A stretch of DNA of 64,000 nucleotides. It comes from Rhizorhabdus wittichii RW1. GTDB lineage: Bacteria > Pseudomonadota > Alphaproteobacteria > Sphingomonadales > Sphingomonadaceae. Where the stretch lies: the NCBI GenBank assembly GCA_000016765.1, contig CP000699.1, positions 1,674,001-1,738,000 of the forward strand. Reading direction: 5' to 3'. The notes beneath the pieces were generated by a model. It saw only the letters and a list, made by a program, of their open reading frames with translations, made no database searches and was not told the DNA's origin. The position numbers were made by a program, and so were the translations under genes. This document shows positions 50,953 to 59,891 of this stretch, piece by piece. Every line of letters starts with the position of its first letter. Position 1 is the stretch's first letter.

Positions 50953-52014
50953 ATGGCCATGGTCGCCAAGCCAGCCGGGTACGAACCGATCGCACGCAAC
51001 TATCCCTATAATTGCTGGTGGGTCGCCGCCTTTGCCGACGAGGTCGGCCGCGTGCCGCTGGGGCGCTGGCTGCTCGACACGCCCGTCGTGCTCTATCGCA
51101 CCCAGGGCGGCGAGGTCGTGGCGCTGGAAGATCGCTGCCCGCACAGGCAGGCGCCGTTGTCGATCGGCAAGCTGCAGGGCGACGCGATCGAATGCGGCTA
51201 TCACGGCTTCCAGTTCGGGCGGGACGGGCGGTGCGTGCGGGTCCCGACGATGGCCAGCCCTCCGCCCATATCGATCGAGACCTTTCCCGTACGCGAGATC
51301 GGGCCGCTCGTTTGGGTCTATCTCGGCGACAGCGCTTGCCTCGACGCGGTTCCGCCGCCCCCGACCATGGCCTGGATGAGCGATCCGTCCTTCGCCATAC
51401 GACAGGGCAAGACCGAGATCGCGGCCAACTACCTGCTGCTCAAGGAGAATGTGCTCGACCTGACCCATTTCGGCTATGTCCATGCGGGCAGCTTCGGAAT
51501 CACGAACGTCGTCGGCAAGCTGACCGTGACGCGGACCGACGACACGGTCGGCTATGAGGAGATATTCGACCCGGCCCCCCTTCCCGACGGCTTGTCGCAC
51601 GCATTCGGCATCGCCCCCGGCACGCCCTGGTCACGCTCCACCAAAGGCGCCTTCCTGTCCCCCGCCGCGCAATATGGAAGCGCGTCCTTCGCGGACCCCA
51701 GGACGCCCGAAACGCCCAACGCCTCGCACCAGTTCGCGCACTTCACCACGCCGATCGACCATGAGCACATGCACTATTTCTACGTGTTCGGCCGCGACTA
51801 TGCGCGCGAGCCCGCTGCGATGGACCACTTCGCCGCGATGGTCGAAAAGGGGTTCAAGGAAGACGAGTTCGTCCTGGAGCAGGTGCAGGCGCTGATCAGC
51901 CGCCGGCCGCGACGAGGATCGACCGGCGAGCGAAGCGTCAAGGCCGATGCCGCCGGTGTCGAGGCGCGCCGGATCATCGAACGATGGATGCAACGGGAAA
52001 CCATCCCCGCCTGA
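50953..52014 (+). CDS. VanA-type Rieske oxygenase
   Basis: A 353-residue Rieske oxygenase. The cluster motif is CPHRQAPL...CGYHGF and the iron site is ENVLDLTHFGYVH, complete. It has a distinctive C-terminal half with HQFAHFTTPIDHEHMHYFYVFGRDY. A second ATG at 50959 is an alternative start. It is divergent from the Rieske operon at 49686-50765 and stops 13 bp before the convergent TetR gene, which may regulate it. A large inverted repeat lies in its leader. Confidence 0.9.
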   Translation: MAMVAKPAGYEPIARNYPYNCWWVAAFADEVGRVPLGRWLLDTPVVLYRTQGGEVVALEDRCPHRQAPLSIGKLQGDAIECGYHGFQFGRDGRCVRVPTMASPPPISIETFPVREIGPLVWVYLGDSACLDAVPPPPTMAWMSDPSFAIRQGKTEIAANYLLLKENVLDLTHFGYVHAGSFGITNVVGKLTVTRTDDTVGYEEIFDPAPLPDGLSHAFGIAPGTPWSRSTKGAFLSPAAQYGSASFADPRTPETPNASHQFAHFTTPIDHEHMHYFYVFGRDYAREPAAMDHFAAMVEKGFKEDEFVLEQVQALISRRPRRGSTGERSVKADAAGVEARRIIERWMQRETIPA

Positions 52015-52027
52015 TCGGCGAAACGAT

Positions 52028-52624
52028 TCAGGCGGCCGCCTTGCTCGTCGATGCGGCGGCGGACCGCTCCTGTCCCAGGCGGACCTCCCAGCCGATCACC
52101 AGCGCCGACAGCGTATGCTCGACCAGGCTGTCGAAGGACACCTGCTGCCGCACCAGTTCGGAACTCGGCCCCCCGGCCAGCCCTCCGAGGCCGAGGACCA
52201 TCGCCTGGATCGACACCTGCATCTCCAGCGCCGTCGAGCGCTCTATTCCGAAGGGCACCAGCGCCTCGGCCGTCCAGTCGCTCATTTCCTGGAGCTGCGC
52301 AGCCTCGAACGTCGTGGACAGGACGAGGTTCGCGACGTCGTGCATCTGCTCCTGCGTGGCCCAGAGCGTCCGGCCAAAGCTCTGCAACCAGTCCTGCCAG
52401 CGCTCGCACAGGCCGATCCGGTCCAACTGGTCGCGGAACAGCCGCAGGGTGACCTGGGCGAGCAACTGCTGCTTGCCGGGCACATGCCGGTACAGCGAGG
52501 CCGCCTCGACGCCGAGCTCGCCGGCCAGCCGCCGCAGGGTGAGCTCCTGCAGCCCGCCTTCGCGAAAAATTCGCACGGCCGTGTCCAGCATATGCCGTCG
52601 GTCGATCTTGGGAGGGGCTGGCAT
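52028..52624 (-). CDS. TetR family transcriptional regulator
   Basis: A 198-residue TetR regulator. The N-terminal helix-turn-helix (LTLRRLAGELGVEAASLYRHVPGKQQLL) is standard, and the C-terminal half is a helical ligand-binding domain. The ATG at 52624 gives the usual short lead before the first helix; longer starts at 52660 or 52705 are possible. It is divergent from the Rieske gene at 52791. Its upstream region abuts that gene's promoter dyad, making it the first candidate for the factor that binds CTATAC-N5-GTAT. Confidence 0.9.
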   Translation of the reverse strand: MPAPPKIDRRHMLDTAVRIFREGGLQELTLRRLAGELGVEAASLYRHVPGKQQLLAQVTLRLFRDQLDRIGLCERWQDWLQSFGRTLWATQEQMHDVANLVLSTTFEAAQLQEMSDWTAEALVPFGIERSTALEMQVSIQAMVLGLGGLAGGPSSELVRQQVSFDSLVEHTLSALVIGWEVRLGQERSAAASTSKAAA

Positions 52625-52719
52625 CCGCCGGTTATAGACCCGCCGGAACGCAAATGCCATGCAACGCCGCCGGGGCCGACCGGCGCGGATACCCGCATCG
52701 GACATGTGGATCGCCGCTA

Positions 52720-52750
52720 TTGACCATTTTCTATACTACCCGTATCGTAT
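52720..52750 (+). promoter_or_regulatory. Promoter and dyad matching that of the 43567-44694 gene
   Basis: TTGACC (52720-52725) and TATCGT (52743-52748) are spaced by 17 bp. The dyad CTATAC-TACCC-GTATCG (52731-52747) sits in the same place as the dyad at 44729-44745. CGTATCGTAT (52741-52750) is the exact inverse of the ATACGATACG 10-mer seen upstream of the TonB receptor at 37586 and of hmgA. Confidence 0.7.
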
Positions 52751-52790
52751 TTCGATCATCGATGCGCCGTCCAAATCCAGGAGTCCATGC

Positions 52791-53894
52791 ATGGCAGTCC
52801 CCTCCCCCGAGGTCGTCCGAGCGGCACAGAAAGCCTCCACGGACATGGCGGATCGCGAGACGCCGTTCCTGTATGACGAATGGTATGTCGCCGCCTTCAC
52901 CGATGAGGTCGGCCGGACGCTGCTGCGGCGGACGATCCTCGATCGTCGCATCGTCTTCTACCGAACCGAGGCCGGCGAAGCGGTCGCGCTGGCCGACCGG
53001 TGCGCGCACCGCTCCTACCCGCTTTCGGCGGGCCTGCTGGACGGCGACACCATCGTGTGCGGGTATCACGGTTTCCGCTATGACGTGGCGGGCGACTGCA
53101 TCGAGGTGCCGTCGGCGGCCAAGTGCCCCCGCTCGATCGGGGTCAAGCGCTTCCCGCTGGTGGAGCAGGGCGATCTGGTGTGGATCTGGATGGGCGAGGG
53201 CGATGCGACCGAGCCGGATCTCCATAAGCTGCCGGTCGTATCCTTCCTGACGAGCGACGACTGGACGCGGTCGAAGGGTTATTTCCACCATCCCGGCAAT
53301 TATGTCAGCCTACACGAGAACCTGCTCGACCTGACGCATCTGAGCTATGTCCACGCGAAGAGTTTCGGCACCCCCGACTATGCGCGCGCACCGTTCAAGA
53401 CCGAGATGAAGGACGGCTATTTCAAGATCCGCCGATCGGTGGTGCCGACGTCGCTGCCGCCGGTCTGGGGAGATCCGACGGGCCTGTCCGGCATAGCCAC
53501 GGCCGCGCGGATCGCGACCTCCGAGTTCCTGTCGCCGGCCTTCCACCTGGTCTCGACGAGCTTCTACGACGATGCCCGCCCGGAGGAGGATCGCATGGTC
53601 TTCTCGATCCACACCGCGCATTTGCCGACGCCCGAGACGCACGGCTCGACCCATTATTTCATCGTCCACGGCCGGGATTTCGCACTCGCGGACGAAGCGG
53701 TGACGGAGACCATGCACCGCCAGCTCTTCACCGCCTTCCAGGAGGACGTCGACGCCATGTCGCTGCTCGAGGATACGCTCGAACATACGCCGCCGAGCGA
53801 GATGTACGAGATATCCGTGGCGAGCGACGCGCCCTCGATCGGCATGCGGCAATATATCCGGCGTCGGGCGGCCGCGGCGGCCGGCGCGGCCTGA
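52791..53894 (+). CDS. Rieske oxygenase, paralog of the 43567 gene
   Basis: A 367-residue Rieske oxygenase. The cluster motif is CAHRSYPLSAG...CGYHGF and the iron site ENLLDLTHLSYVH is complete. Shared blocks with the 43567-44694 product (SYPLSAG, HENLLDL, FGTP) and a shared promoter design show that the two arose by duplication including regulatory DNA. An AGGAG site eight bases before the ATG at 52791 sets the start. A TetR gene is divergent upstream and a second TetR gene follows. Confidence 0.9.
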   Translation: MAVPSPEVVRAAQKASTDMADRETPFLYDEWYVAAFTDEVGRTLLRRTILDRRIVFYRTEAGEAVALADRCAHRSYPLSAGLLDGDTIVCGYHGFRYDVAGDCIEVPSAAKCPRSIGVKRFPLVEQGDLVWIWMGEGDATEPDLHKLPVVSFLTSDDWTRSKGYFHHPGNYVSLHENLLDLTHLSYVHAKSFGTPDYARAPFKTEMKDGYFKIRRSVVPTSLPPVWGDPTGLSGIATAARIATSEFLSPAFHLVSTSFYDDARPEEDRMVFSIHTAHLPTPETHGSTHYFIVHGRDFALADEAVTETMHRQLFTAFQEDVDAMSLLEDTLEHTPPSEMYEISVASDAPSIGMRQYIRRRAAAAAGAA

Positions 53895-54111
53895 TCATGG
53901 TTCCCCGGGGGTGGCCGGCATTGAAAAACCCGCCGTATCGGATTTTCACCATCACCCCATCTTTCGCCAGCCGAATAGAGGAAAACAGGCCCATTCGCCC
54001 GGAAACCAAGGCGATATGGTGGTGAGCCGGACCCGATGGGAGACAGAAACCAGCGTGCCTAGCACCTCATTTCTTGATTCCTTCCGCCGGGCGCAATAGG
54101 CTTATTCGGAT

Positions 54112-54750
54112 ATGGCAACGCAGATTTCCGAGACACCGCGGTCGCGAACCAGCGGACGCCCCAGAAGCGAGAGCGTGCGGCGCGTCATCCTCTCAGCGGC
54201 GATGGAGCTGCTGAAGGAAGAATCACTGCAGGCGATCACCATCGAGGCGATCGCCCGCAAGGCCGGCGTCAGCAAGGCGACGATCTATCGCTGGTGGTCT
54301 TCCAAGGCCTCGGTCGTGATCGAAGCCTTCATGGAGCACCATATCATCCGCACGCCGATGCGGCACGACCTGCATCCCGTTACCGCGATCGTGCAGCATT
54401 GGCGCTCGCTCGCCGAACATTATAGCGGATGGCCCGGGCGCGTCGTCGCTCAGATCCTGGCCGAAGGCCAGTCCGACCCCGACGTCCTGCGCGAGTTCAG
54501 GCAGCATTTCTACCACAATCGGCGCGCGCTGGTGGCGGAGGTTTTCGAGCAGGCCCGCCCCGTCCTGAAACTCGACGAGCATGCCGATCTCGATGAGATT
54601 TCCGGGATGCTGTATGCGCCGCTCTACATGAAGCTGATGTGGGGCTATCCGCCGATCAGCGCTGCCTTCATCAAGAGCTTCCCGATCACCTATTTCCGGA
54701 CGCTGGGTGTCGATCTCGACGAGGACGGCAACGTCACCGACGGCAAGTAG
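54112..54750 (+). CDS. TetR family transcriptional regulator
   Basis: A 212-residue TetR/AcrR regulator with the helix-turn-helix ITIEAIARKAGVSKATIYRWWSSKASV and a helical effector-binding half with the GMLYAPLYMKLMWGYPP segment typical of the TetR_C_11 group. It lies 217 bp after a Rieske gene and stops five bases before the convergent MFS gene. Its target could be the Rieske gene upstream or the MFS operon. CGTATCG occurs in its upstream region at 53934. Confidence 0.9.
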   Translation: MATQISETPRSRTSGRPRSESVRRVILSAAMELLKEESLQAITIEAIARKAGVSKATIYRWWSSKASVVIEAFMEHHIIRTPMRHDLHPVTAIVQHWRSLAEHYSGWPGRVVAQILAEGQSDPDVLREFRQHFYHNRRALVAEVFEQARPVLKLDEHADLDEISGMLYAPLYMKLMWGYPPISAAFIKSFPITYFRTLGVDLDEDGNVTDGK

Positions 54751-54755
54751 CTCGC

Positions 54756-55982
54756 CTAGGCGGCCGACGCCGCCAAAGGGCGAACCGATCGCTCGGTCAA
54801 CCATGCGATCGATGCCGCGACCAGTAGCATTGCCGCGGCGCAGCTGAGCCAGACCTGATACGACCCGAACAGATCGAACAAGGCCCCCGCCACGAATCCG
54901 CCGAGGCCCGCGCCAAATGCATGCACGGAGAGGATCGTCCCGTAAACGGTGCCGAAATTCCGAACCGGAAAGCGGCGACCCAACAGATAGGCCAGGATGT
55001 CGCCCTCGGTGCCAACGCCCAGACCGACAAGCAGGATGGCCGGAAGTATCATTTCCGGTCGCCCGGTCGCCAACGCCCCCATGCCGGTCGCGACGAGCGC
55101 CAGCAGCACCGCCGTGACGACGCCTGCGTCCCACCGGTCGAGCAGATAGCCCGCGCCCACACGACCGGCGAGCACCGCCACCCCCAGGCCGGAGGCGAGC
55201 GCGCCCGCCTCGGCCGCGGTCATTCCCTGGTCGGTGAGCATGGCGATGACATGTAGGGTCGTCCCGAGAACCGCCGCCGCCGCCAGGAAGACGATCGTAC
55301 CGATCGATCGAAATGCCCGATGCCTGACCACTTCCGACCAGTGTAGGCCGGCATCGCGCGGCGACATCACCGTGTCGGCGGCAGGGCGGCCTATCAGCCA
55401 GAATGTGAGAAGAGCGAGCGGCACCGTCAGCCCACCCAGCAGCAAATAGCCGGCACGCCAGCCATGCTCGGCGACATAGGGAGCGAGATAGACGGGAAGG
55501 ATCGCTGCGCCGAAGCTGGTGCCGCCCAGCGCGATACCGAACGCAAGCCCCCGCAGCCTGCAGAAATGCTGCGTGAGCAATCGATTATAGGGTATCAGAT
55601 TGCCACCGGAGGAAAGGCAGCACAACAGGGTCAGGAGGATCAGATAGATCCACAGGCCTGTCGTCAGAACGGCCAGCAGGCAGAAGGACAATCCAAGGCC
55701 GAGCGTTGAAAGGAACGCAACCCGGCGCTCGCCGAACCGATCGACGAGGCGCCCGGCGACGGGAAAGGCCAGCACGTTGCCGACCAGCACGGCAATGGAG
55801 CTCAGCGATATCTCGCCTCGCGTCCAGCCGAAGGTTTCGGCGACGGGCTTCAGGAAGATGCCGGAAGTGTAGAAGAACAGCGACGCGAAACTGGCCGACA
55901 CGCCGACAAAACATCCCGCAAGGATGCGCCAGCCATCGCGCATTTCGGATGCGCCGCTCACCTGCCCCTCCCCGCTCCGCAT
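54756..55982 (-). CDS. MFS transporter
   Basis: A 408-residue major facilitator with about twelve membrane helices. The first is ILAGCFVGVSASFASLFFYTSGIFL, the loop 2-3 motif reads GRLVDRFGERRV, and paired six-helix bundles follow. The general look is of the monocarboxylate/oxalate-formate antiporter group. It probably moves an aromatic acid or a pathway product across the inner membrane. It is the last gene of a minus-strand operon after the SnoaL and cupin genes, 36 bp from the cupin gene. Confidence 0.9.
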   Translation of the reverse strand: MRSGEGQVSGASEMRDGWRILAGCFVGVSASFASLFFYTSGIFLKPVAETFGWTRGEISLSSIAVLVGNVLAFPVAGRLVDRFGERRVAFLSTLGLGLSFCLLAVLTTGLWIYLILLTLLCCLSSGGNLIPYNRLLTQHFCRLRGLAFGIALGGTSFGAAILPVYLAPYVAEHGWRAGYLLLGGLTVPLALLTFWLIGRPAADTVMSPRDAGLHWSEVVRHRAFRSIGTIVFLAAAAVLGTTLHVIAMLTDQGMTAAEAGALASGLGVAVLAGRVGAGYLLDRWDAGVVTAVLLALVATGMGALATGRPEMILPAILLVGLGVGTEGDILAYLLGRRFPVRNFGTVYGTILSVHAFGAGLGGFVAGALFDLFGSYQVWLSCAAAMLLVAASIAWLTERSVRPLAASAA

Positions 55983-56018
55983 CGTCGCTACGAGCGCCTT
56001 CAGTCGTCCGTGAAGCGC

Positions 56019-56558
56019 CTATTCTCCCCGTCGGCCTTCCAGGGCCAACAGGATGAAAGCCATGCGGCAATTGCGGCCCGAGCGGTTCGACCAGCTATGG
56101 CTGGTCGCGCGCTGGACGAGAACGTCACCCTGCTGCATGAGCGTCTCGCCCTCGTCCATCATTGCGTAGATTTCGCCCTCGAGCACGATGGCGTAGTCGA
56201 GCGAGTGCGTCTTGTGGAACCAGAAATGCCGGTTCTCGCTGCCGTCGCGCACGCCGCTTTCATCTAGGAAATGACCGAGGGCCTCGGTATCCATCGTCTC
56301 GTCCGGCGGGAAATCGGCGATCCGCAGAATCGACCCCTTCTCGGAATGGAAGCCGAAATGATGCCCGACCGGGGCAGGATCGGCTCCTTCGGCGGCCGCT
56401 TCGCCGGTCGCCCAGACGACCTGCGCCACGACTTTCGATCCAGCTGGGGCGAAGACGTTGGGCGCATCACCATCGGACGCGATGATCGAGCGCCCTTCCG
56501 CATTAGTCCCGGTGACGATCCGCCGGACCCTCTTTAGACCTTCCGGCACTGCCAGCAT
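56019..56558 (-). CDS. Cupin domain protein
   Basis: A 179-residue protein with a C-terminal cupin barrel. The two motifs are visible as HFWFHKTHSLDYAIVLEGEIYAMMDEGE and LMQQGDVLVQRATSHSWSNRSG, which keep metal-ligand histidines and glutamate. The N-terminal part (RRIVTGTNAEGRSIIASDG) is typical of a cupin group found near aromatic-degradation genes. An enzyme or sensor role is possible. GATGAGGTG precedes the ATG at 56558. Confidence 0.87.
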   Translation of the reverse strand: MLAVPEGLKRVRRIVTGTNAEGRSIIASDGDAPNVFAPAGSKVVAQVVWATGEAAAEGADPAPVGHHFGFHSEKGSILRIADFPPDETMDTEALGHFLDESGVRDGSENRHFWFHKTHSLDYAIVLEGEIYAMMDEGETLMQQGDVLVQRATSHSWSNRSGRNCRMAFILLALEGRRGE

Positions 56559-56673
56559 CACCTCATCTCCCCAAACAATCCGAAACGTTCATTTTCTTAT
56601 TCTGATAAGATGCTCCATTGTCAACGGCTCGATGTTCTCCGCTGCTCAATTTCTTGGAACGACCTCGCCGGCA

Positions 56674-57066
56674 TCAGGCAATCCGCCGCCGCGTAGCCTG
56701 GTGGGCGACCAGCTGCCAGCCGCCATTCCGCTCCATCCACGTCTGGGTGACGAGGCAGGCGATGTCGTCCGGCGGTGTCGTGGGGCTCGCCTGCAGGATG
56801 ATGTCCAGCGAGCCCGTGACGATGGCCGTCGCGCCGAACAAGCGCACGGCAGAATCGGATCGACGCGAGGACAGATAGGAAAATCCCGCCTTCATATTGT
56901 CGATGAAGCCGGCCTTCGTGTCCCACCGGCCGCTGGAATGGCAATAGGACAGATTGTCGGCCAGGAGCCGGTCCAGCACCGCATAATCCTTGTGGATCAT
57001 CGCCTGGACGCGCGCCGCCTCCGCGGCCATCAGTTGCTTGACACGCGCTGCGTGATTTTCCGCCAT
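56674..57066 (-). CDS. SnoaL/NTF2-like protein
   Basis: A 130-residue single-domain protein of the nuclear-transport-factor-2-like fold: ARVQAMIHKDYAVLDRLLADNLSYCHSSGRWDTKAGFIDNMKAG, then VRLFGATAIVTGSLDI and ending TQTWMERNGGWQLVAHQATRR. The pattern matches DUF4440/SnoaL proteins, which may be isomerases or binding proteins. The ATG at 57066 is used. It is divergent from hmgA and leads the operon with the cupin and MFS genes. TTGACA (56624-56619) and the dyad CTTAT-TCTG-ATAAG in the gap after it may add an internal promoter for the cupin gene. Confidence 0.85.
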   Translation of the reverse strand: MAENHAARVKQLMAAEAARVQAMIHKDYAVLDRLLADNLSYCHSSGRWDTKAGFIDNMKAGFSYLSSRRSDSAVRLFGATAIVTGSLDIILQASPTTPPDDIACLVTQTWMERNGGWQLVAHQATRRRIA

Positions 57067-57156
57067 GAAGTCCCCGCTCGAAGTGGATCGGACGCAGTGT
57101 CCCTCGCGATCGATCGCCACGACGAGAGCGCGGCGTCCGGCACTGAGCACTTTACA

Positions 57157-57166
57157 ATACGATACG
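57157..57166 (+). promoter_or_regulatory. ATACGATACG motif upstream of hmgA
   Basis: The 10-mer ATACGATACG lies 60 bp before the hmgA start codon, between the divergent SnoaL and hmgA genes. Identical copies occur at 37548-37557 and, inverted, at 52741-52750. It reads ATAC-GATAC-GTTT when extended. Confidence 0.5.
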
Positions 57167-57225
57167 TTTAGGTATCAACTGTCCATTCGCGGCAGGCCAG
57201 ATATTTTTCTGCACGCGGTGGAGGA

Positions 57226-58542
57226 ATGCGCGTGGATCACCCGATCAGCCTTGCCGGAACGGCGACGACAAAAGGCTATATGTCCGGATTTGCCAACGAG
57301 TTCGCGACCGAGGCAGTGCCCTGTGCCCTGCCCGCCGGACAGAATTCGCCGCAGCGCGCGCCCCTCGGCCTCTATGCCGAGCAGCTTTCAGGAACGGCGT
57401 TCACCATGCCCCGCGCCGAGATGCGCCGTACTTGGCTCTATCGGGTGCGCCCGTCGGCCGCGCAGCCAGCCTTCCGCTCCCTGGAGCATATCGCCATCGA
57501 CGCTGGCTTCGAGCGCGCGTCCCCGAACCGGCTGCGTTGGGATCCCCATCCCGCGCCGACCGTCGCGACTGACCTGATCGATGGCCTGGCCCCGATCGCG
57601 ACGACCTGCCTCGCCCCCCATGACGGCGTCACCGCCTACCGCTACGCAGCCAACCGCTCGATGGAGCGGGTCTTCTACAGCGCCGACGGGGAGTGGCTCT
57701 TCGTGCCCCATGAGGGCCGCCATCGCTTCGTCACCGAATGCGGCGTCCTGGAGCTTGGCCCCGGCGAGATCTGCGTCATCCCCCGGGGCATGAAATTTCG
57801 CCTCGAACTGCACGACGATATGGCGAAAGGCTATATCTGCGAGAACCATGGCGCGGAGCTGCGGCTGCCCGATCTCGGCCCGATCGGTTCGAACGGCCTG
57901 GCCAATCCGCGCGACTTCCTGACGCCGGTGGCTGCCTTCGAGGAGAAGGGGCCGACGACATTGGTCGCCAAATTCGACGGCACGCTCTGGCAAACCGAGC
58001 TCGGCCACTCGCCGCTCGACGTCGTCGCCTGGCACGGGAACAATGCGCCGTACAAATATGACCTGTTCCGCTTCAACGCGATCGGAACGATCAGCTACGA
58101 TCACCCGGACCCGTCGATCTACACGGTCCTGACCTCGCCCAGCGCGGTGCGCGGGCTCGCCAATGTCGACTTCGTCATCTTTCCGCCGCGCTGGCTCGTG
58201 GCCGAGAATACCTTCAGGCCGCCCTGGTACCATCGGAACCTGATGAACGAGCTGATGGGGCTCGTCACCGGCGTCTACGACGCGAAGGCGGACGGGTTCG
58301 TGCCCGGCGGCGTATCCCTCCATCCGCGCATGAGCGCCCATGGTCCCGATGCCCGGACCACCGAGCGGGCCGAAGCCGCGCCGCTGGAGCCGCACAGGAT
58401 CGAGGGCACCATGGCCTTCATGTTCGAGACCCACGCCCTCTTCCGCCCCAGCGCGTTTCCGGGGTTCAACGCGACCGTCCAGCCGGATTATGATTCCTGC
58501 TGGGACGGTCTCGAGGGGCGCTTCCGGCGAGATGCGCGATGA
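57226..58542 (+). CDS. hmgA: Homogentisate 1,2-dioxygenase
   Basis: Opens the ring of homogentisate to 4-maleylacetoacetate. The 438-residue protein has the family start [13 protein letters not shown], the PFNPDSAxxQNSPQ-like N-terminal region in altered form ([23 protein letters not shown]), and the iron-ligand segment [11 protein letters not shown] with histidine and glutamate six apart. A third histidine lies in MSAHGPD. It overlaps fumarylacetoacetase by four bases. The maleylacetoacetate isomerase needed between the two enzymes is not in this window. Confidence 0.96.
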   Translation: MRVDHPISLAGTATTKGYMSGFANEFATEAVPCALPAGQNSPQRAPLGLYAEQLSGTAFTMPRAEMRRTWLYRVRPSAAQPAFRSLEHIAIDAGFERASPNRLRWDPHPAPTVATDLIDGLAPIATTCLAPHDGVTAYRYAANRSMERVFYSADGEWLFVPHEGRHRFVTECGVLELGPGEICVIPRGMKFRLELHDDMAKGYICENHGAELRLPDLGPIGSNGLANPRDFLTPVAAFEEKGPTTLVAKFDGTLWQTELGHSPLDVVAWHGNNAPYKYDLFRFNAIGTISYDHPDPSIYTVLTSPSAVRGLANVDFVIFPPRWLVAENTFRPPWYHRNLMNELMGLVTGVYDAKADGFVPGGVSLHPRMSAHGPDARTTERAEAAPLEPHRIEGTMAFMFETHALFRPSAFPGFNATVQPDYDSCWDGLEGRFRRDAR

Positions 58543-59834
58543 TCGACGAAACGCATGCCGCTTCGGCGTCGAGCTGGGTGGAGGGCGCCGCCGGCCACCG
58601 CGAGTTCCCCGTGCAGAACCTGCCTTACGGCATCTTCACGGCGCCGGGCGCCCCGCCGCGCGCCGGCGTCGCGATCGGCGATCATGTCCTGGGCCTGGGC
58701 GCCGCGGCCGACCTGCTGGACGGAAGGGCGCGATCGGCCGCGCAGGCGGTCGGCGAGGAGCAGCATCTCAACCGCCTGCTGGCGGAGCCGGCCGAATCCC
58801 GGGCAGCGCTGCGGCAAGGCCTTTTCCGTCTGCTGAGCGACCGGTCCTTCGAGAAGCGCGTGCGGCCGCTGCTGTTCAGGCAGGCGAACTGCCAGCTCGG
58901 GTTGCCGGCGAAGATCGGGGACTATACCGACTTCTATGCGGGCATTCACCATGCCCGCGCCGTCGGCGCCCTGCTCCGCCCCGACAATCCGTTGCTACCC
59001 AACTACAAATATGTGCCGATCGGCTATCATGGACGCGCCTCTACGGTGCGCGCCTCGGGCGCCGACGTGGTCCGGCCGCGGGGCCAGGTTCGCGCCGGCG
59101 ACACCCCTCCCGCGCTCAGCGAGACGCGCAGGCTCGATCTTGAGTTGGAGCTCGGTCTTTGGGTCGGTGGTGCCCCGAACGACGACGGCCCGGTCCCGAT
59201 CTCGGCCGCGGCGTCGAGGATCGCCGGACTGTCCCTGCTCAACGACTGGTCGGCGCGCGACGTCCAGGCCTGGGAATATCAGCCGCTCGGGCCGTTCCTC
59301 GCGAAGAACTTCCTGACCACCGTATCGCCCTGGATCGTGACCACCGAAGCCCTGGCGCCTTTCAGGGTCGCACCCACGAACCGCGAGCCTGGCGACCCGT
59401 CGCCGCTGGACTATCTGTTCGACCGCAACGATCAGTCGCTCGGGGCGTATGACATCCGGATCAGGGCAACGCTGCAGACGGAAAGGATGCGGCAGGCCGG
59501 CATCGCCCCCGTCACCCTCGGCACGACGAGCGCGATGTATCTCTATTGGACGCCCGCACAGCTTGTGGCTCATCACACGGTGAATGGATGTACGCTGGTG
59601 GCAGGGGATCTACTGGGAACGGGAACGATCTCGGGGCCTGACGATGCCAGCCGCGGCAGCCTGATGGAGCTGAGCCGCGGCGGGCGCGAACCGATCGACC
59701 TGCCGACCGGCGAGCAGCGCACCTTCCTGGAGGACGGTGATGTCGTCGAGCTGCACGGATGGGCCGAGGCCGACGGCTTCGCCCGGATCGGCTTCGGACC
59801 TTGCGTCGGCAAGGTCGTAGCGGCGACACGCTAG
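58539..59834 (+). CDS. fahA: Fumarylacetoacetase
   Basis: Hydrolyses fumarylacetoacetate to fumarate and acetoacetate, the last step of the homogentisate route. The 431-residue protein has the catalytic segment [12 protein letters not shown] (metal aspartate and catalytic histidine), the ExE ligands in [10 protein letters not shown] and the aspartate in [13 protein letters not shown], all matching the mammalian enzyme. The start overlaps the hmgA stop (ATGA), so the two are co-translated. A palindromic terminator follows. Confidence 0.96.
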   Translation: MIDETHAASASSWVEGAAGHREFPVQNLPYGIFTAPGAPPRAGVAIGDHVLGLGAAADLLDGRARSAAQAVGEEQHLNRLLAEPAESRAALRQGLFRLLSDRSFEKRVRPLLFRQANCQLGLPAKIGDYTDFYAGIHHARAVGALLRPDNPLLPNYKYVPIGYHGRASTVRASGADVVRPRGQVRAGDTPPALSETRRLDLELELGLWVGGAPNDDGPVPISAAASRIAGLSLLNDWSARDVQAWEYQPLGPFLAKNFLTTVSPWIVTTEALAPFRVAPTNREPGDPSPLDYLFDRNDQSLGAYDIRIRATLQTERMRQAGIAPVTLGTTSAMYLYWTPAQLVAHHTVNGCTLVAGDLLGTGTISGPDDASRGSLMELSRGGREPIDLPTGEQRTFLEDGDVVELHGWAEADGFARIGFGPCVGKVVAATR

Positions 59835-59838
59835 AACT

Positions 59839-59863
59839 GCCGATCCGATGACATCGGATCGGC
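59839..59863. terminator. Palindromic terminator after fahA
   Basis: GCCGATCCGATG and CATCGGATCGGC are perfect inverted copies around a single A, five bases after the fahA stop, in the gap to the convergent Rieske gene. No long U-tract follows, so its strength is uncertain. Confidence 0.6.
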
Positions 59864-59891
59864 CGCTACAGACCGAGCGGCGCCGGCGGCT

